Shown here piece after piece: positions 17,214-24,822 of a stretch of 36,049 nucleotides of DNA. Origin of the DNA: Verrucomicrobiia bacterium (lineage in GTDB: Bacteria > Verrucomicrobiota > Verrucomicrobiia > Limisphaerales > JAOAIM01); NCBI GenBank assembly GCA_026414705.1, contig JAOAIM010000008.1, forward strand, positions 11,533 to 47,581. Reading direction: 5' to 3'. The notes under the pieces were generated by a model that was not told where the DNA came from, did not search any database, and saw only the letters and a list, made by a program, of their open reading frames with translations. Position numbers and translations under genes: made by a program. How positions within the stretch are numbered: the first letter of the stretch is position 1; the number at the start of each line of letters is the position of its first letter.

Positions 17214-18158
17214 TCAGGTCTTGGAGGATGATTCGATCTGGGCAAAGAGGTTCTCCAAGCTGTTGAGCGGCGCGCCGCGCTTGGGGTTGAGCACCAGGCG
17301 CAGATACTCGATGGCGTCGTCAATCTGCCGGATGGATTTGGGGAGCAGGGCGCCGGCGGCGTTGGCATGGCCGCCGCCCTGAAATTTTTCGGCCACTTTG
17401 AGGGCCTCCCCGTTGCGACTGCGGAAGCTGGCGATGATGAGGTTGTTGGCCCGCCGGAACAGCGTCACCAGCACCGGGTAGGGGGTCGCGCGTCGCTCCA
17501 GCAACTGGTGCACGATCAGGTTGTTGTTGCCGATGACCGTGTCCACGAAGCCGACGGTGGGACTGATCTCGATGACGTTGGCGCGACTCCATTCGTAGCC
17601 GAGGGGGTTTTCGACGCGGCGCTTGACCTCCATGACCTCCAGGAGCGGATGGTCGAGCAGCCGTTCGATCTGGCCGTTGAGCAGCGCGTGCAAGTTCCAA
17701 AACTGGTAGTGCTTGACCAGGCTGGCGTAATCGCACGCCAGCAGGAAATCGGGGTCGTCCTCCAGGAACAAATCCGCGACGTTGTTCAGGTGCACGAGCC
17801 GGTCGAGTTGAGGCGAAGCCAGCCCGTGCTGCCGGCACAACTCGTAGCACAGCAGGGCGGCGGATTTGTTCAGGTCATGGATCAAAAGCGCGTGTTCGGG
17901 GGGAGCCGCCTCGGTGACGTGATGGTCCACCACGAGCCAGTTGGGCCGATCCAGGCGCGCCTCGAACGTAAAATCGGCAACCCACGCGGCCTTTTCGCGC
18001 AACTCGCGCTGGCGCCACTGGTTGTAATGGTAAGCTTCCAGGGGCACGTCGGCCCCGAACAGCTTCCGGGCCAGCCGCTGCAACAGCACGCCGGAGAGCA
18101 ATCCGTCCAGGTCGCTCTCGTGGGTGAAAATCACATCCGGGCGCGGCAGTGCTGTCAT
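17214..18158 (-). CDS. DHH/DHHA1-family phosphoesterase
   Basis: A 314-residue cytosolic protein of the DHH superfamily, which includes nanoRNase NrnA, c-di-AMP phosphodiesterases and RecJ. The metal-binding motifs are visible: THESDLDGLLSG (Asp16, Asp18), VVDHHVTE (Asp78, His79, His80), and the DHHA1 substrate motif GGGHANAAG at 261-269. The first motif reads HESDLDG, not the usual HxxPDxDA, so it belongs to a divergent subgroup. Length is close to NrnA (about 315-325). Expected chemistry is hydrolysis of a short nucleotide or oligonucleotide phosphodiester; the substrate is not known. The ATG at 18158 is the natural start. Its 3' end abuts the repeat region. Confidence 0.8.
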   Translation of the reverse strand: MTALPRPDVIFTHESDLDGLLSGVLLQRLARKLFGADVPLEAYHYNQWRQRELREKAAWVADFTFEARLDRPNWLVVDHHVTEAAPPEHALLIHDLNKSAALLCYELCRQHGLASPQLDRLVHLNNVADLFLEDDPDFLLACDYASLVKHYQFWNLHALLNGQIERLLDHPLLEVMEVKRRVENPLGYEWSRANVIEISPTVGFVDTVIGNNNLIVHQLLERRATPYPVLVTLFRRANNLIIASFRSRNGEALKVAEKFQGGGHANAAGALLPKSIRQIDDAIEYLRLVLNPKRGAPLNSLENLFAQIESSSKT

Positions 18159-18392
18159 GCCCGGACACTAACCGCCCGTGAGATTTTTTTCGAGGAGAGT
18201 TTGCAACGGCGCCGGAGGTTGCCGGCCGCGTGCGCGGCGTGCGCTCTCCGGGCCACGCGCGGGCACGGCGGATTTGCGCGCACGGCTTCGGTCCGGCAGC
18301 ACCGGCGCGATCGGACCGGCGGTGCTTTTCGGAGCGCCGGCCGGGAATGCTCGCCGGGTGGGGAAATCAGTTGGGGCAGCCTCGACGGGCGG

Positions 18393-19328
18393 TCAGTGGG
18401 CGGATTCGATTGAGGCGAGATAGCGCTCGGCGTCAATGGCGGCCGCGCAGCCCATGCCGGCTGCGGTGACGGCCTGCCGATAGACGCGGTCGGCGCAATC
18501 ACCCGCCACAAATACGCCCGGCACGCTGGTCATCGTGCCGCGTTCGGGCAGGATGTAACCGGCCTCGTCCATTTTCACCTGGCCCCTGAACAGGCCCGTG
18601 TTGGGCACGTGGCCGATGGCGATGAAGACCCCGGCGCAGGGGAGCGTTTCTTCCGCGCCGGTCTTCACGTTCCGGAGTCGCACGCCCGTGACCTTGCCGG
18701 CCTCCGGGTCGAGAATGTCCGCAACGACGGCGTTCCAGACGGGTTTGATTTTCGGATGCGACAGCGCGCGATCAGCCATGATTTTGGACGCGCGCAAGGC
18801 GTCGCGCCGGTGCACCAGATACACAATGGAGCCGAACCGGGTCAGGTAAAGCGCCTCTTCGCACGCGGAGTCGCCACCGCCGACCACGACCAGCGGCTGG
18901 TTGCGGAAGATGGGCAACGCGCCGTCGCACGTGGCGCAATAGGTCACGCCGCGGGTCTCGAGCTTCGCCTCGCTTTCCAGGCCGAGTCGGCGGTGACTTG
19001 CGCCGGTGGCAATGATGACCGCCTGCGCCTCGAGCGGTTCGCCGTCCACGGTGAGTCGGAACGGCCGGCGCGAGAAGTCCACGGCTTCGACCGTGGCGAA
19101 ACGGGTTTGAGCGCCGAAGCGTTCGGCCTGCTTTTGCATGCGGGTCATCAACTCGTAGCCGTCCACGCCTTCGGGGAAGCCGGGGTAGTTTTCGACGATC
19201 GTGGTGGTAGTGAGCAGGCCGCCGGGCTGCGCCCCGGTGAGCACCAGCGGGCGCAGGTTGGCGCGCGCGGCGTAAATGGCCGCCGTCCAGCCCGCGCAGC
19301 CGGAGCCGATGATGACGATTTTTTCCAT
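18393..19328 (-). CDS. trxB: Thioredoxin reductase
   Basis: FAD/NADPH enzyme that reduces thioredoxin. The FAD motif GSGCAGWTAAIYAAR begins at residue 8, the NADPH motif is VVGGGDSACEEALYL, and the redox pair is Cys131/Cys134 in YCATCDGALP. The C-terminal GVFVAGDCADRVYRQ closes the FAD domain. The start is the ATG at 19328 (MEKIVIIGSG); the longer frame upstream adds 23 residues without family character. Length (311) is standard. GSGCAGW replaces the more common GSGPAG, a small variation in the FAD loop. It lies between a methyltransferase and the DHH gene on one strand, with gaps of about 90 and 230 bases. Confidence 0.94.
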   Translation of the reverse strand: MEKIVIIGSGCAGWTAAIYAARANLRPLVLTGAQPGGLLTTTTIVENYPGFPEGVDGYELMTRMQKQAERFGAQTRFATVEAVDFSRRPFRLTVDGEPLEAQAVIIATGASHRRLGLESEAKLETRGVTYCATCDGALPIFRNQPLVVVGGGDSACEEALYLTRFGSIVYLVHRRDALRASKIMADRALSHPKIKPVWNAVVADILDPEAGKVTGVRLRNVKTGAEETLPCAGVFIAIGHVPNTGLFRGQVKMDEAGYILPERGTMTSVPGVFVAGDCADRVYRQAVTAAGMGCAAAIDAERYLASIESAH

Positions 19329-19422
19329 AAGCGCGCGCAAGGTAGGGCGCAGGTTCGGTGCTGGCAATTGGCGAGTTGGCCGATTGCGTGACGACACACC
19401 GCCGGCGCGAACAGCGGCTGGC

Positions 19423-20100
19423 TCAAGTCACCTGAACCCGGCCAAACACAATCAGATGCCGGTTGCCGATGGGCTCGACCTTCAGGACGGTCAATCCCGC
19501 AGCGCGCAACTGGGCACGCACTTCGTCCGGCGTGAACGCCGCCAGCAGGGAGTTGAAAAAGTCGCGTTGCAGAACGGTCGGCTCGCCGGCGGCGTAACGG
19601 CGCGTCAGCACGCGCGCCCGCGCGCGACTGGTTGGGCGGCGCAGGTCGGCGATGAAGACGCACGCTCCGGCGCGGCCGCAGCGCCGGATTGTTTGCCAGA
19701 GCACCTGCGGGTCGTGGAGGTGATGCAGAAAACTGCTGGCCAGAATTACGTCATACGCGCGGGCCGGCAGGCGCACAGCGGGGACGCGGCCACGAATGAG
19801 CCGGATGCGGCGGGCGACTTCGGGTTCGCGGGCCAGTGCGATGCGGGCGTAACGAAGCATCGCGGCGGAACCGTCCACGGCATCGAAGCGCCAGCCCGGA
19901 TAAGCGCGCGCGAAGCGCAAGGTCACATCGCAGGGGCCGCAGCCCAGGTCGAGCACGCGCGCGCGGGCGGGCGCGTTGGGAAATCGTTGGGCGAAGAGCC
20001 TCGGGTAGGCGCTGTGGGCGGATTCAAAGTCGGCGTGCGCGTAGGCGCGGGCCTGAGCGGCGGCGCGCATCAGTTCGGGTTCGGGAACGCGGCGCAACAT
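19423..20100 (-). CDS. Class I SAM-dependent methyltransferase
   Basis: A 225-residue enzyme of unknown substrate. The AdoMet-binding motif VLDLGCGP is at residues 49-56, the acidic loop FDAVDGSAAML follows, and the post-motif region ILASSFLHHLHDP has the double histidine often seen in methyltransferase type 11/12 proteins. The chosen start is the ATG at 20100 (MLRRVPEPELM); the long upstream extension is Pro/Ala-rich and overlaps the end of the next gene, so it is not real coding sequence. It lies 85 bases downstream of the B12 protein and may be read through from that operon, though no specific link is visible. Confidence 0.8.
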   Translation of the reverse strand: MLRRVPEPELMRAAAQARAYAHADFESAHSAYPRLFAQRFPNAPARARVLDLGCGPCDVTLRFARAYPGWRFDAVDGSAAMLRYARIALAREPEVARRIRLIRGRVPAVRLPARAYDVILASSFLHHLHDPQVLWQTIRRCGRAGACVFIADLRRPTSRARARVLTRRYAAGEPTVLQRDFFNSLLAAFTPDEVRAQLRAAGLTVLKVEPIGNRHLIVFGRVQVT

Positions 20101-20185
20101 GACGGCAATTTTGACAGGGGCGGTAGCGGGTCGAGGTCCTGGCGGGCCGGATGGAGACGGGCCAGGGCGGGGTGCGGTCGTTGGC

Positions 20186-22114
20186 TCACGCGCAACGGCG
20201 TGCGGGTTTGGTGGCGCGGAGCAGCATGCTCTGGCGCGCGGGTCGTTTGCGCGCAGCCGCAGCGCGGCAGGCGCGGGCGGTGCTGGCAGCGGGGGCGGCT
20301 TCGACGATAACCGAGTTTCGGCCCGCGCGGCCCGGATACACACCATCTTCGCGGTCGCCGAGCAGGCCGCCGTAAAGGGCTTCAACAAATGACGGCGCGT
20401 CGGCGACGGCTTTGAGGGTGCGATTGATCTGTTCGACGAGTTGTTCGGTCCATTCTTTCACGCGCGCGCTGGGGGCGATGTCGGTCTGGCCGAAGAAGCG
20501 GAAAGTTTCGGCGATGCCGTCGAGGGCGGAGGCGCGGGCGGCGGCGGTGATGGGGCCGCGCGAGAAGGCTTCGTCGGTCGAGGCGACGGTGACGGCGTCC
20601 ACGCCCAGCGAGGCGCACAGGGCGGCGTGGAGGGCGGTGGTGGCGGCGGAGCGAACTTTTTCCTCGTCGTGGGTCATGAAGCCGATGGGTTCACCGGGCC
20701 AGATGGGGAAATCGGCGACGGCCTGGAGGGCGCGGATTTTGGCGCAGTTGTAGTCCACGTAGTTCTGCTCCATCCAGCCCTGAACGAGGATGTGCGGGCC
20801 GTGGCACAGGAGCGGTTTGAGGATGGGTTTGGCGCCGAGGCGGCGGCCGAGTTGGGCCATGATCAACATGCCGGCGAAGGCCTTGTGCGGCGGCACGCCG
20901 GCGAGTTCCTCGTTGGTGGGGATGTCGAAGGGCATTCCGAATCGCGCGGCCAGGCGCACGGCTTCGACGCCGTCCACGGTGAGCCGGGCGGGGTCGGTGC
21001 CGCCGCAAAGCGAGCCGTAGGGGATGTTGATCTTGGTCAGGTCGGCGCCGAGATAGGCGGCGAGCACGACGATTTCGGGCGTGTTGAGGCCGCGATGGGC
21101 GCGCACGCTCCAGAGCGTGGCACGGTCGAGGGAGCGTTTGATGAGGGCGAGGTTGGCGTAGGTGACGGGTGTGCCGTCTTCGGCGTTGGTGAGGTAGCCG
21201 TCGAGCAGGCCCTCAGTGCGCGCGCCCCAGGCCGGGTCAAAGTGCAGCACTCCGTCGGCACCGCGGCTTTCGGCAACCTTGATGTGCAGGCCGTCCATCA
21301 TCGGGCAACCGGTGCCGTATTGGATGAACACGAGCGGTTGCTTGCGATCATGCTGGAGGACGCGCGGGTGGAACTGTTGTTGGGCCTGTTCGATGCGCCG
21401 GAAGTAGGCGGCGATTTCGTCCTGGGACAGTTGCCGGACGGTGGGTGGGCAGATGTTCTTCTGGAAGAAGTCCACCACGACCGGGTCGCAAAGTGCGAGG
21501 TATTCGCGGGTGAACGGCAACGCGGTGTAATCCTCGACCGAGCCTTTGACCTCGCGGAGTTGGGCCTCGGTAATGCGGGCGCGGCGGATGCCGGGGGAGG
21601 TTTTGCCCTCGGTCCATTCGAGGATGTTGTCCACGATGCGGTCGAGGTAACGGCGCGTTTCGGCGAGCTTGACGCGGTAATCGTGGCGGAAGGGGAAGGC
21701 GGGTTTGTGTTTGACCGGGTGCGTGACGTGGCGGGCCAGCTCCGGATTGCGTTCGATGAGGGCGTGGATTTCCTCGATGGTCGTGTGGGGGCCGTAGCCG
21801 CCCTCGAAGCCGAGGCGTTTGGCCAGTTCGTCGGTCACGGCCATGCCGCCAATGGCGACGCGGATTTTGCCGAAGACGCCCTGGCGTGTGAGCACGTCGC
21901 GCACGCGCTGGAAAAGCTGCTCGACGCCGTAGCCGACGGTGCGCCCGATGAAGATCATGTCCACCTGCTCGCGCAGGGCGGCCTCGCCGATTTCCTCCAC
22001 CGTGATGTCCGGGGGCAGGAGCACGCAGGTGTAACCGAGGGCTTCGAGCCGACGGCGGATGAGCTTGAGTCCCGCGTCGTGCACCGGGTCGAGGGGAGCG
22101 AGCAGGATTTTCAT
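20186..22114 (-). CDS. Cobalamin-binding protein fused to a lysine-5,6-aminomutase-like TIM barrel
   Basis: A 642-residue putative B12-dependent mutase. Residues 1-135 form a B12-binding Rossmann domain with PVHDAG (His12 as presumed cobalt ligand) and GGMAVTDELAKRLGFEGGYGP, which recalls the KamE subunit. Residues about 235-610 form a barrel resembling KamD (PLVFIQYGTG, ARTEGLLDGY, and a C-terminal region ending VEALYGGLLGD). In KamE the PLP-binding lysine is 11 residues after the ligand histidine (His133, Lys144); here that position is Leu23. The last 35 residues are basic and variable. The start at 22114 overlaps the 82-residue gene by four bases (ATGA). The reaction is unknown: a carbon-skeleton or amino-group shift is expected from the fold. 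Confidence 0.72.
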   Translation of the reverse strand: MKILLAPLDPVHDAGLKLIRRRLEALGYTCVLLPPDITVEEIGEAALREQVDMIFIGRTVGYGVEQLFQRVRDVLTRQGVFGKIRVAIGGMAVTDELAKRLGFEGGYGPHTTIEEIHALIERNPELARHVTHPVKHKPAFPFRHDYRVKLAETRRYLDRIVDNILEWTEGKTSPGIRRARITEAQLREVKGSVEDYTALPFTREYLALCDPVVVDFFQKNICPPTVRQLSQDEIAAYFRRIEQAQQQFHPRVLQHDRKQPLVFIQYGTGCPMMDGLHIKVAESRGADGVLHFDPAWGARTEGLLDGYLTNAEDGTPVTYANLALIKRSLDRATLWSVRAHRGLNTPEIVVLAAYLGADLTKINIPYGSLCGGTDPARLTVDGVEAVRLAARFGMPFDIPTNEELAGVPPHKAFAGMLIMAQLGRRLGAKPILKPLLCHGPHILVQGWMEQNYVDYNCAKIRALQAVADFPIWPGEPIGFMTHDEEKVRSAATTALHAALCASLGVDAVTVASTDEAFSRGPITAAARASALDGIAETFRFFGQTDIAPSARVKEWTEQLVEQINRTLKAVADAPSFVEALYGGLLGDREDGVYPGRAGRNSVIVEAAPAASTARACRAAAARKRPARQSMLLRATKPARRCA

Positions 22115-22359
22115 GGGCGCAGCCAGGTGTAACGGTCGCCGGGTTTGTTGACGTAACCGCGCGCGCGGAAGTGCGCGCCCGGCCCGTTGAAGTCCAGGGA
22201 CACGATCACGTGCCGGTCGAAGCCCATTGCGGCCATGAGTTGGCCGATGACCTCGCGCGCCTCGCGTTCGCTCTCGCACAGCACGAAGCTTTCCACGTCC
22301 ACCGCGTCCACGATGCGGTCGCGGGGGTTGACCGGGGCGGTTTCAGGCGACGCCGGCAT
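22111..22359 (-). CDS. 82-residue protein of unknown function in the B12 cluster
   Basis: A small acidic-to-neutral protein that I do not recognise. It has no membrane segment or cysteine cluster (one Cys at about residue 28). The pattern VESFVLCESEREAREVIGQL followed by HVIVSLDFNGPGAHFRARGY suggests a compact alpha/beta fold. It overlaps the PLP-enzyme gene by 17 bases at its 5' end and the B12 gene by four bases at its 3' end, so translation of all three is coupled and roughly equal amounts of protein are likely. By position it could be a small subunit or chaperone of the mutase; it does not look like OraS of ornithine aminomutase as I recall it. Confidence 0.75.
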   Translation of the reverse strand: MPASPETAPVNPRDRIVDAVDVESFVLCESEREAREVIGQLMAAMGFDRHVIVSLDFNGPGAHFRARGYVNKPGDRYTWLRP

Positions 22360-23803
22360 GTTTGCAGGTGATGTTGATCAGACCCACCAACGCCCGAATT
22401 ATCAACCGCGTTTCGGTTTCGAGCAAGTGGCCGTCCGGGTCGAGCGTGCCCAGGCCGGGCGAAATGAAAATGTTCGCGTCGTAGGCGATGGTCGGGATGA
22501 TGCCCATTTGCGCCATGCCGCTCTGGAAGAGGTTTGTGCCCGCATACATGTCCTCGATGGTGAAGATGGGGATGCCGGGGCGGTCGGCCTTCCAGGTGTT
22601 CTCGTAATTGATCTCGATGGCGAGGGAATTGAGGCTTTTGCAGATGCGCAGGTCGGGTTGGAAATGTTGGGGCAGGGCGCGAAACTCCTCCTGCACGATG
22701 GCGAACAGCCGGTCCAGCGGCGCGGTCATCATCTGCGGGCGATCGCGCAAGATTTTCAGCGCGGCAATCAGGCCCACGAGCGCCTCCTTGCCCGGATCGT
22801 TGGTGACGTAGGCCGCCTTGCCGTAGGAAAAGCCCGCCCCGGAGCGATCGGAGTGATAGCCCAGCGCGCGGCGAATCGGCACAAGCACGTCCTCGCGTCC
22901 GATGATCAACCCCACGGTCGGCGCGCCGGCGGCCTTGTCCATCGAATACACCATCACGTCGGCGCCGAGTTTGCGGGGGTCGGCGCCGATGAAGGGCACG
23001 CCCCAGGCGTTGTCCACGATGTAGGGCACGCCGTAATCGCGCGCGAGCCGGGCCAGGCCCTTTTGCAGCAGCGGCGTGCCGTCGGCGTCGCGCTCGCCGT
23101 ATCCGTAGCCGGGCGTGTCGTAGCCCAGGGAGGTGACCGCGGTCAGGAACGGCGCGTGACGGGCGGCGGTTTGTTCGAGGCGGGCGAGGGTTTCCGCCGC
23201 GTCCACGCCGCCCAGCAGCACGGCGGGATGTTGTTTGATGCCGTGGATTTCGTAGCGTGCGCCTTCCATGGGCACGAACACGGCGTCGGTGTTTTCAAGG
23301 CGTTTGCCCGAAAAGCCCAGTTCGCCCGCCGTCACGCCCCGGTCGGCGAACAAATCTTTGAACCGCGGCGGAAAGGGGCGTCCGTAACCGCCCTGGTGAT
23401 GGAGATGGCGCTCCAGCGGCGCGAGGTAACGGGCGCGATAGCTCGGGCCGCGCCCGGCAAGCGGCGGGGTCACCAGCGTGTCGAAGCTCACCCACAACGC
23501 CGCTTCGCAGGTGTTGATCGGCGCGGCGTCGAAACCGTCCCCATAGACGTCTTTGACCAGTTCGCGGATTTCCTCCACGAGGAATTTGTTTTCGATGACC
23601 TTGCGCGAGGCGGTCTCGATGGCGCGAGCGACCTCGGCGCTCAGGAGCGCGTGGCAACTGGACACCGCGCCGGTCAGGCCGATGTTGCCGCGCAAGGCGG
23701 CGGGCAGGCCGATTTCGTCGGCGAACTTTTTGGCCTCGGCGTAGATGGCCGGGGCGCTCTTGTGCAATTGCTTGTAGAACTGGAAGCGGTATTTCGGCGG
23801 CAT
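22343..23803 (-). CDS. Fold-type I PLP-dependent enzyme, SelA-like
   Basis: A 486-residue PLP enzyme. The cofactor aspartate is Asp264 in YIVDNAWG and the Schiff-base lysine is Lys290 in YSMDKAAGAPTVG, a pattern close to the SGDK region of SelA-like proteins. TGAVSSCHALLSA (44-56) and YGDGFDAAPINTCEAAL (87-103) would contact the PLP phosphate and substrate. I start it at the ATG at 23803 (MPPKYRFQF); the 16 residues upstream look random. It overlaps the next gene by 17 bases and follows the small unknown gene by 50 bases. No tRNA(Sec), selD or selB lies nearby, so a selenocysteine role is not supported. A racemase, lyase or transaldimination partner for the B12 enzyme is possible. Confidence 0.78.
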   Translation of the reverse strand: MPPKYRFQFYKQLHKSAPAIYAEAKKFADEIGLPAALRGNIGLTGAVSSCHALLSAEVARAIETASRKVIENKFLVEEIRELVKDVYGDGFDAAPINTCEAALWVSFDTLVTPPLAGRGPSYRARYLAPLERHLHHQGGYGRPFPPRFKDLFADRGVTAGELGFSGKRLENTDAVFVPMEGARYEIHGIKQHPAVLLGGVDAAETLARLEQTAARHAPFLTAVTSLGYDTPGYGYGERDADGTPLLQKGLARLARDYGVPYIVDNAWGVPFIGADPRKLGADVMVYSMDKAAGAPTVGLIIGREDVLVPIRRALGYHSDRSGAGFSYGKAAYVTNDPGKEALVGLIAALKILRDRPQMMTAPLDRLFAIVQEEFRALPQHFQPDLRICKSLNSLAIEINYENTWKADRPGIPIFTIEDMYAGTNLFQSGMAQMGIIPTIAYDANIFISPGLGTLDPDGHLLETETRLIIRALVGLINITCKHAGVA

Positions 23804-23853
23804 GGCGTTAACGGTTGGGGCGCGGTTGGCCCATGATCGAATCCCCGGCACGC

Positions 23854-24288
23854 TCAGCGGCGCTCGAACCGGATTTTGCGGCCCGGGGCAAAGTGCAACT
23901 CGCGTCCGGTGCGGCGCTGCGCGACACCGACGATGATGTTGAGGTGATTCGGCTCGTGCGTTTCGTCAAAGCCCAGCACCTTGCCGATCGGTTCGCCGTC
24001 GAGCAGCAACGTCTCGCCCACCAACACGCAGCCTCCGCGCGCGACCTCGAAGAACGCCAGATACGCGATGCGGTCGGCGGTTTGGCCGGGCTGCTTGTCG
24101 GTTTCGTCGGTGGCGATCAACTCATGGATGGAGTGTTGCGGCAGCGCGCGCGAATAGGTGGGCATGAGCTTGAGGCCGCGCGCGTCGTGCATCGAGTCGA
24201 GCACGGTGACGACCTCGCCCTCGACCGGTCGGTTGGCCGCGTAGGTGGCGAGGGTGACGAAGCGCGTGGTGGCGATGGGCGAGGACAT
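23854..24288 (-). CDS. Conserved small protein of unknown function (possibly DUF6917)
   Basis: A 144-residue soluble protein. It shows beta-rich stretches (FVTLATYAANRPVEGEVVTVL, GGCVLVGETLLLDGEPIGKVLGF) and the motif DETHEPNHLNIIV near the C-terminus. I have a weak memory of this pattern as DUF6917, a family without function. A metal site from the cluster of His/Glu/Asp (DETHEPNH) is possible but not shown. It lies 36 bases below the probable lipoprotein and 50 bases above the PLP enzyme on the same strand, so it belongs to the B12 cluster by spacing. Confidence 0.6.
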   Translation of the reverse strand: MSSPIATTRFVTLATYAANRPVEGEVVTVLDSMHDARGLKLMPTYSRALPQHSIHELIATDETDKQPGQTADRIAYLAFFEVARGGCVLVGETLLLDGEPIGKVLGFDETHEPNHLNIIVGVAQRRTGRELHFAPGRKIRFERR

Positions 24289-24324
24289 GCAGTGCGCGGG
24301 TGGACGGTGGCCGGTCGCGTCGAG

Positions 24325-24696
24325 TCAGGGTTCGGCCAGAATCCGGGCGCGTTCGCGGTGGTATTCTTCGGGCGTGATCTGGTCGGCCTTGTATTTGCGC
24401 AGCAATTCGTCGAGCTGGGCCTGCTTGGCGGGCGGAATCGGCGGCGCCGGCGTTTCGAGGGTTGGAAGTTGCACGGCAGCCGCGGCGGGCTTTTGCGGTT
24501 CGGATGAGGCTTTCTCGCGCTCGGCTTTTCCGGGGGGCCTGGCCTTCCGGGCTTTGGCGGGTTTGTCCTTTTTGGACTTGGGCTTCACGACCTCCGTCAC
24601 CGCCCCGGCCTCGGCGGCATCGGACGCGGGCAGGGCTGTGGGGATGCAACACGCAGCGATGAGGCAAATCGGCAAAACCCACTTCCGCAAGTTCAT
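24325..24696 (-). CDS. Probable lipoprotein with a C-terminal SHOCT-like motif
   Basis: A 123-residue exported protein. The N-terminus MNLRKWVLPICLIAACC has a charged start, a hydrophobic core and a lipobox-like IAAC (Cys16). The middle (about 28-85) is a Lys/Ala/Pro-rich low-complexity stretch. The last 30 residues (LDELLRKYKADQITPEEYHRERARIL) have the pattern of a SHOCT-like short C-terminal domain. It is the first gene of the minus-strand run that leads to the B12 cluster, 36 bases upstream of the next gene, but nothing in it points to that chemistry. It is divergent from the NfeD gene. Confidence 0.65.
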   Translation of the reverse strand: MNLRKWVLPICLIAACCIPTALPASDAAEAGAVTEVVKPKSKKDKPAKARKARPPGKAEREKASSEPQKPAAAAVQLPTLETPAPPIPPAKQAQLDELLRKYKADQITPEEYHRERARILAEP

Positions 24697-24822
24697 GGCG
24701 TTTTCTTACGCCAACGAACGGGGCGGTGCAACAGCATTCCCGATGTCGGCGCGCGCGTTGGGCGGGAAATGCCTTTGCGGGCGGGGACGCCTTTGCTAAG
24801 TTGGCTTGTGACGAGGGATTCA

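Noticed and set aside
20441-22132. Long plus-strand open frame opposite the B12 gene
   Set aside because: It is a GC-driven antisense shadow: Gly/Ala/Val/Asp/Glu-rich, without motifs, while the minus-strand protein has clear domains. The same holds for frames at 10186-11811, 12273-14054 and 22187-23836.
22111-22359. 82-residue protein as the OraS subunit of ornithine aminomutase
   Set aside because: It is shorter and does not share the sequence pattern I recall for OraS; the mutase also lacks the PLP lysine expected there.
22343-23803. SelA-like PLP enzyme as part of a selenocysteine system
   Set aside because: No tRNA(Sec), selB, selD or in-frame UGA selenoprotein is visible, and the neighbours are B12-related.
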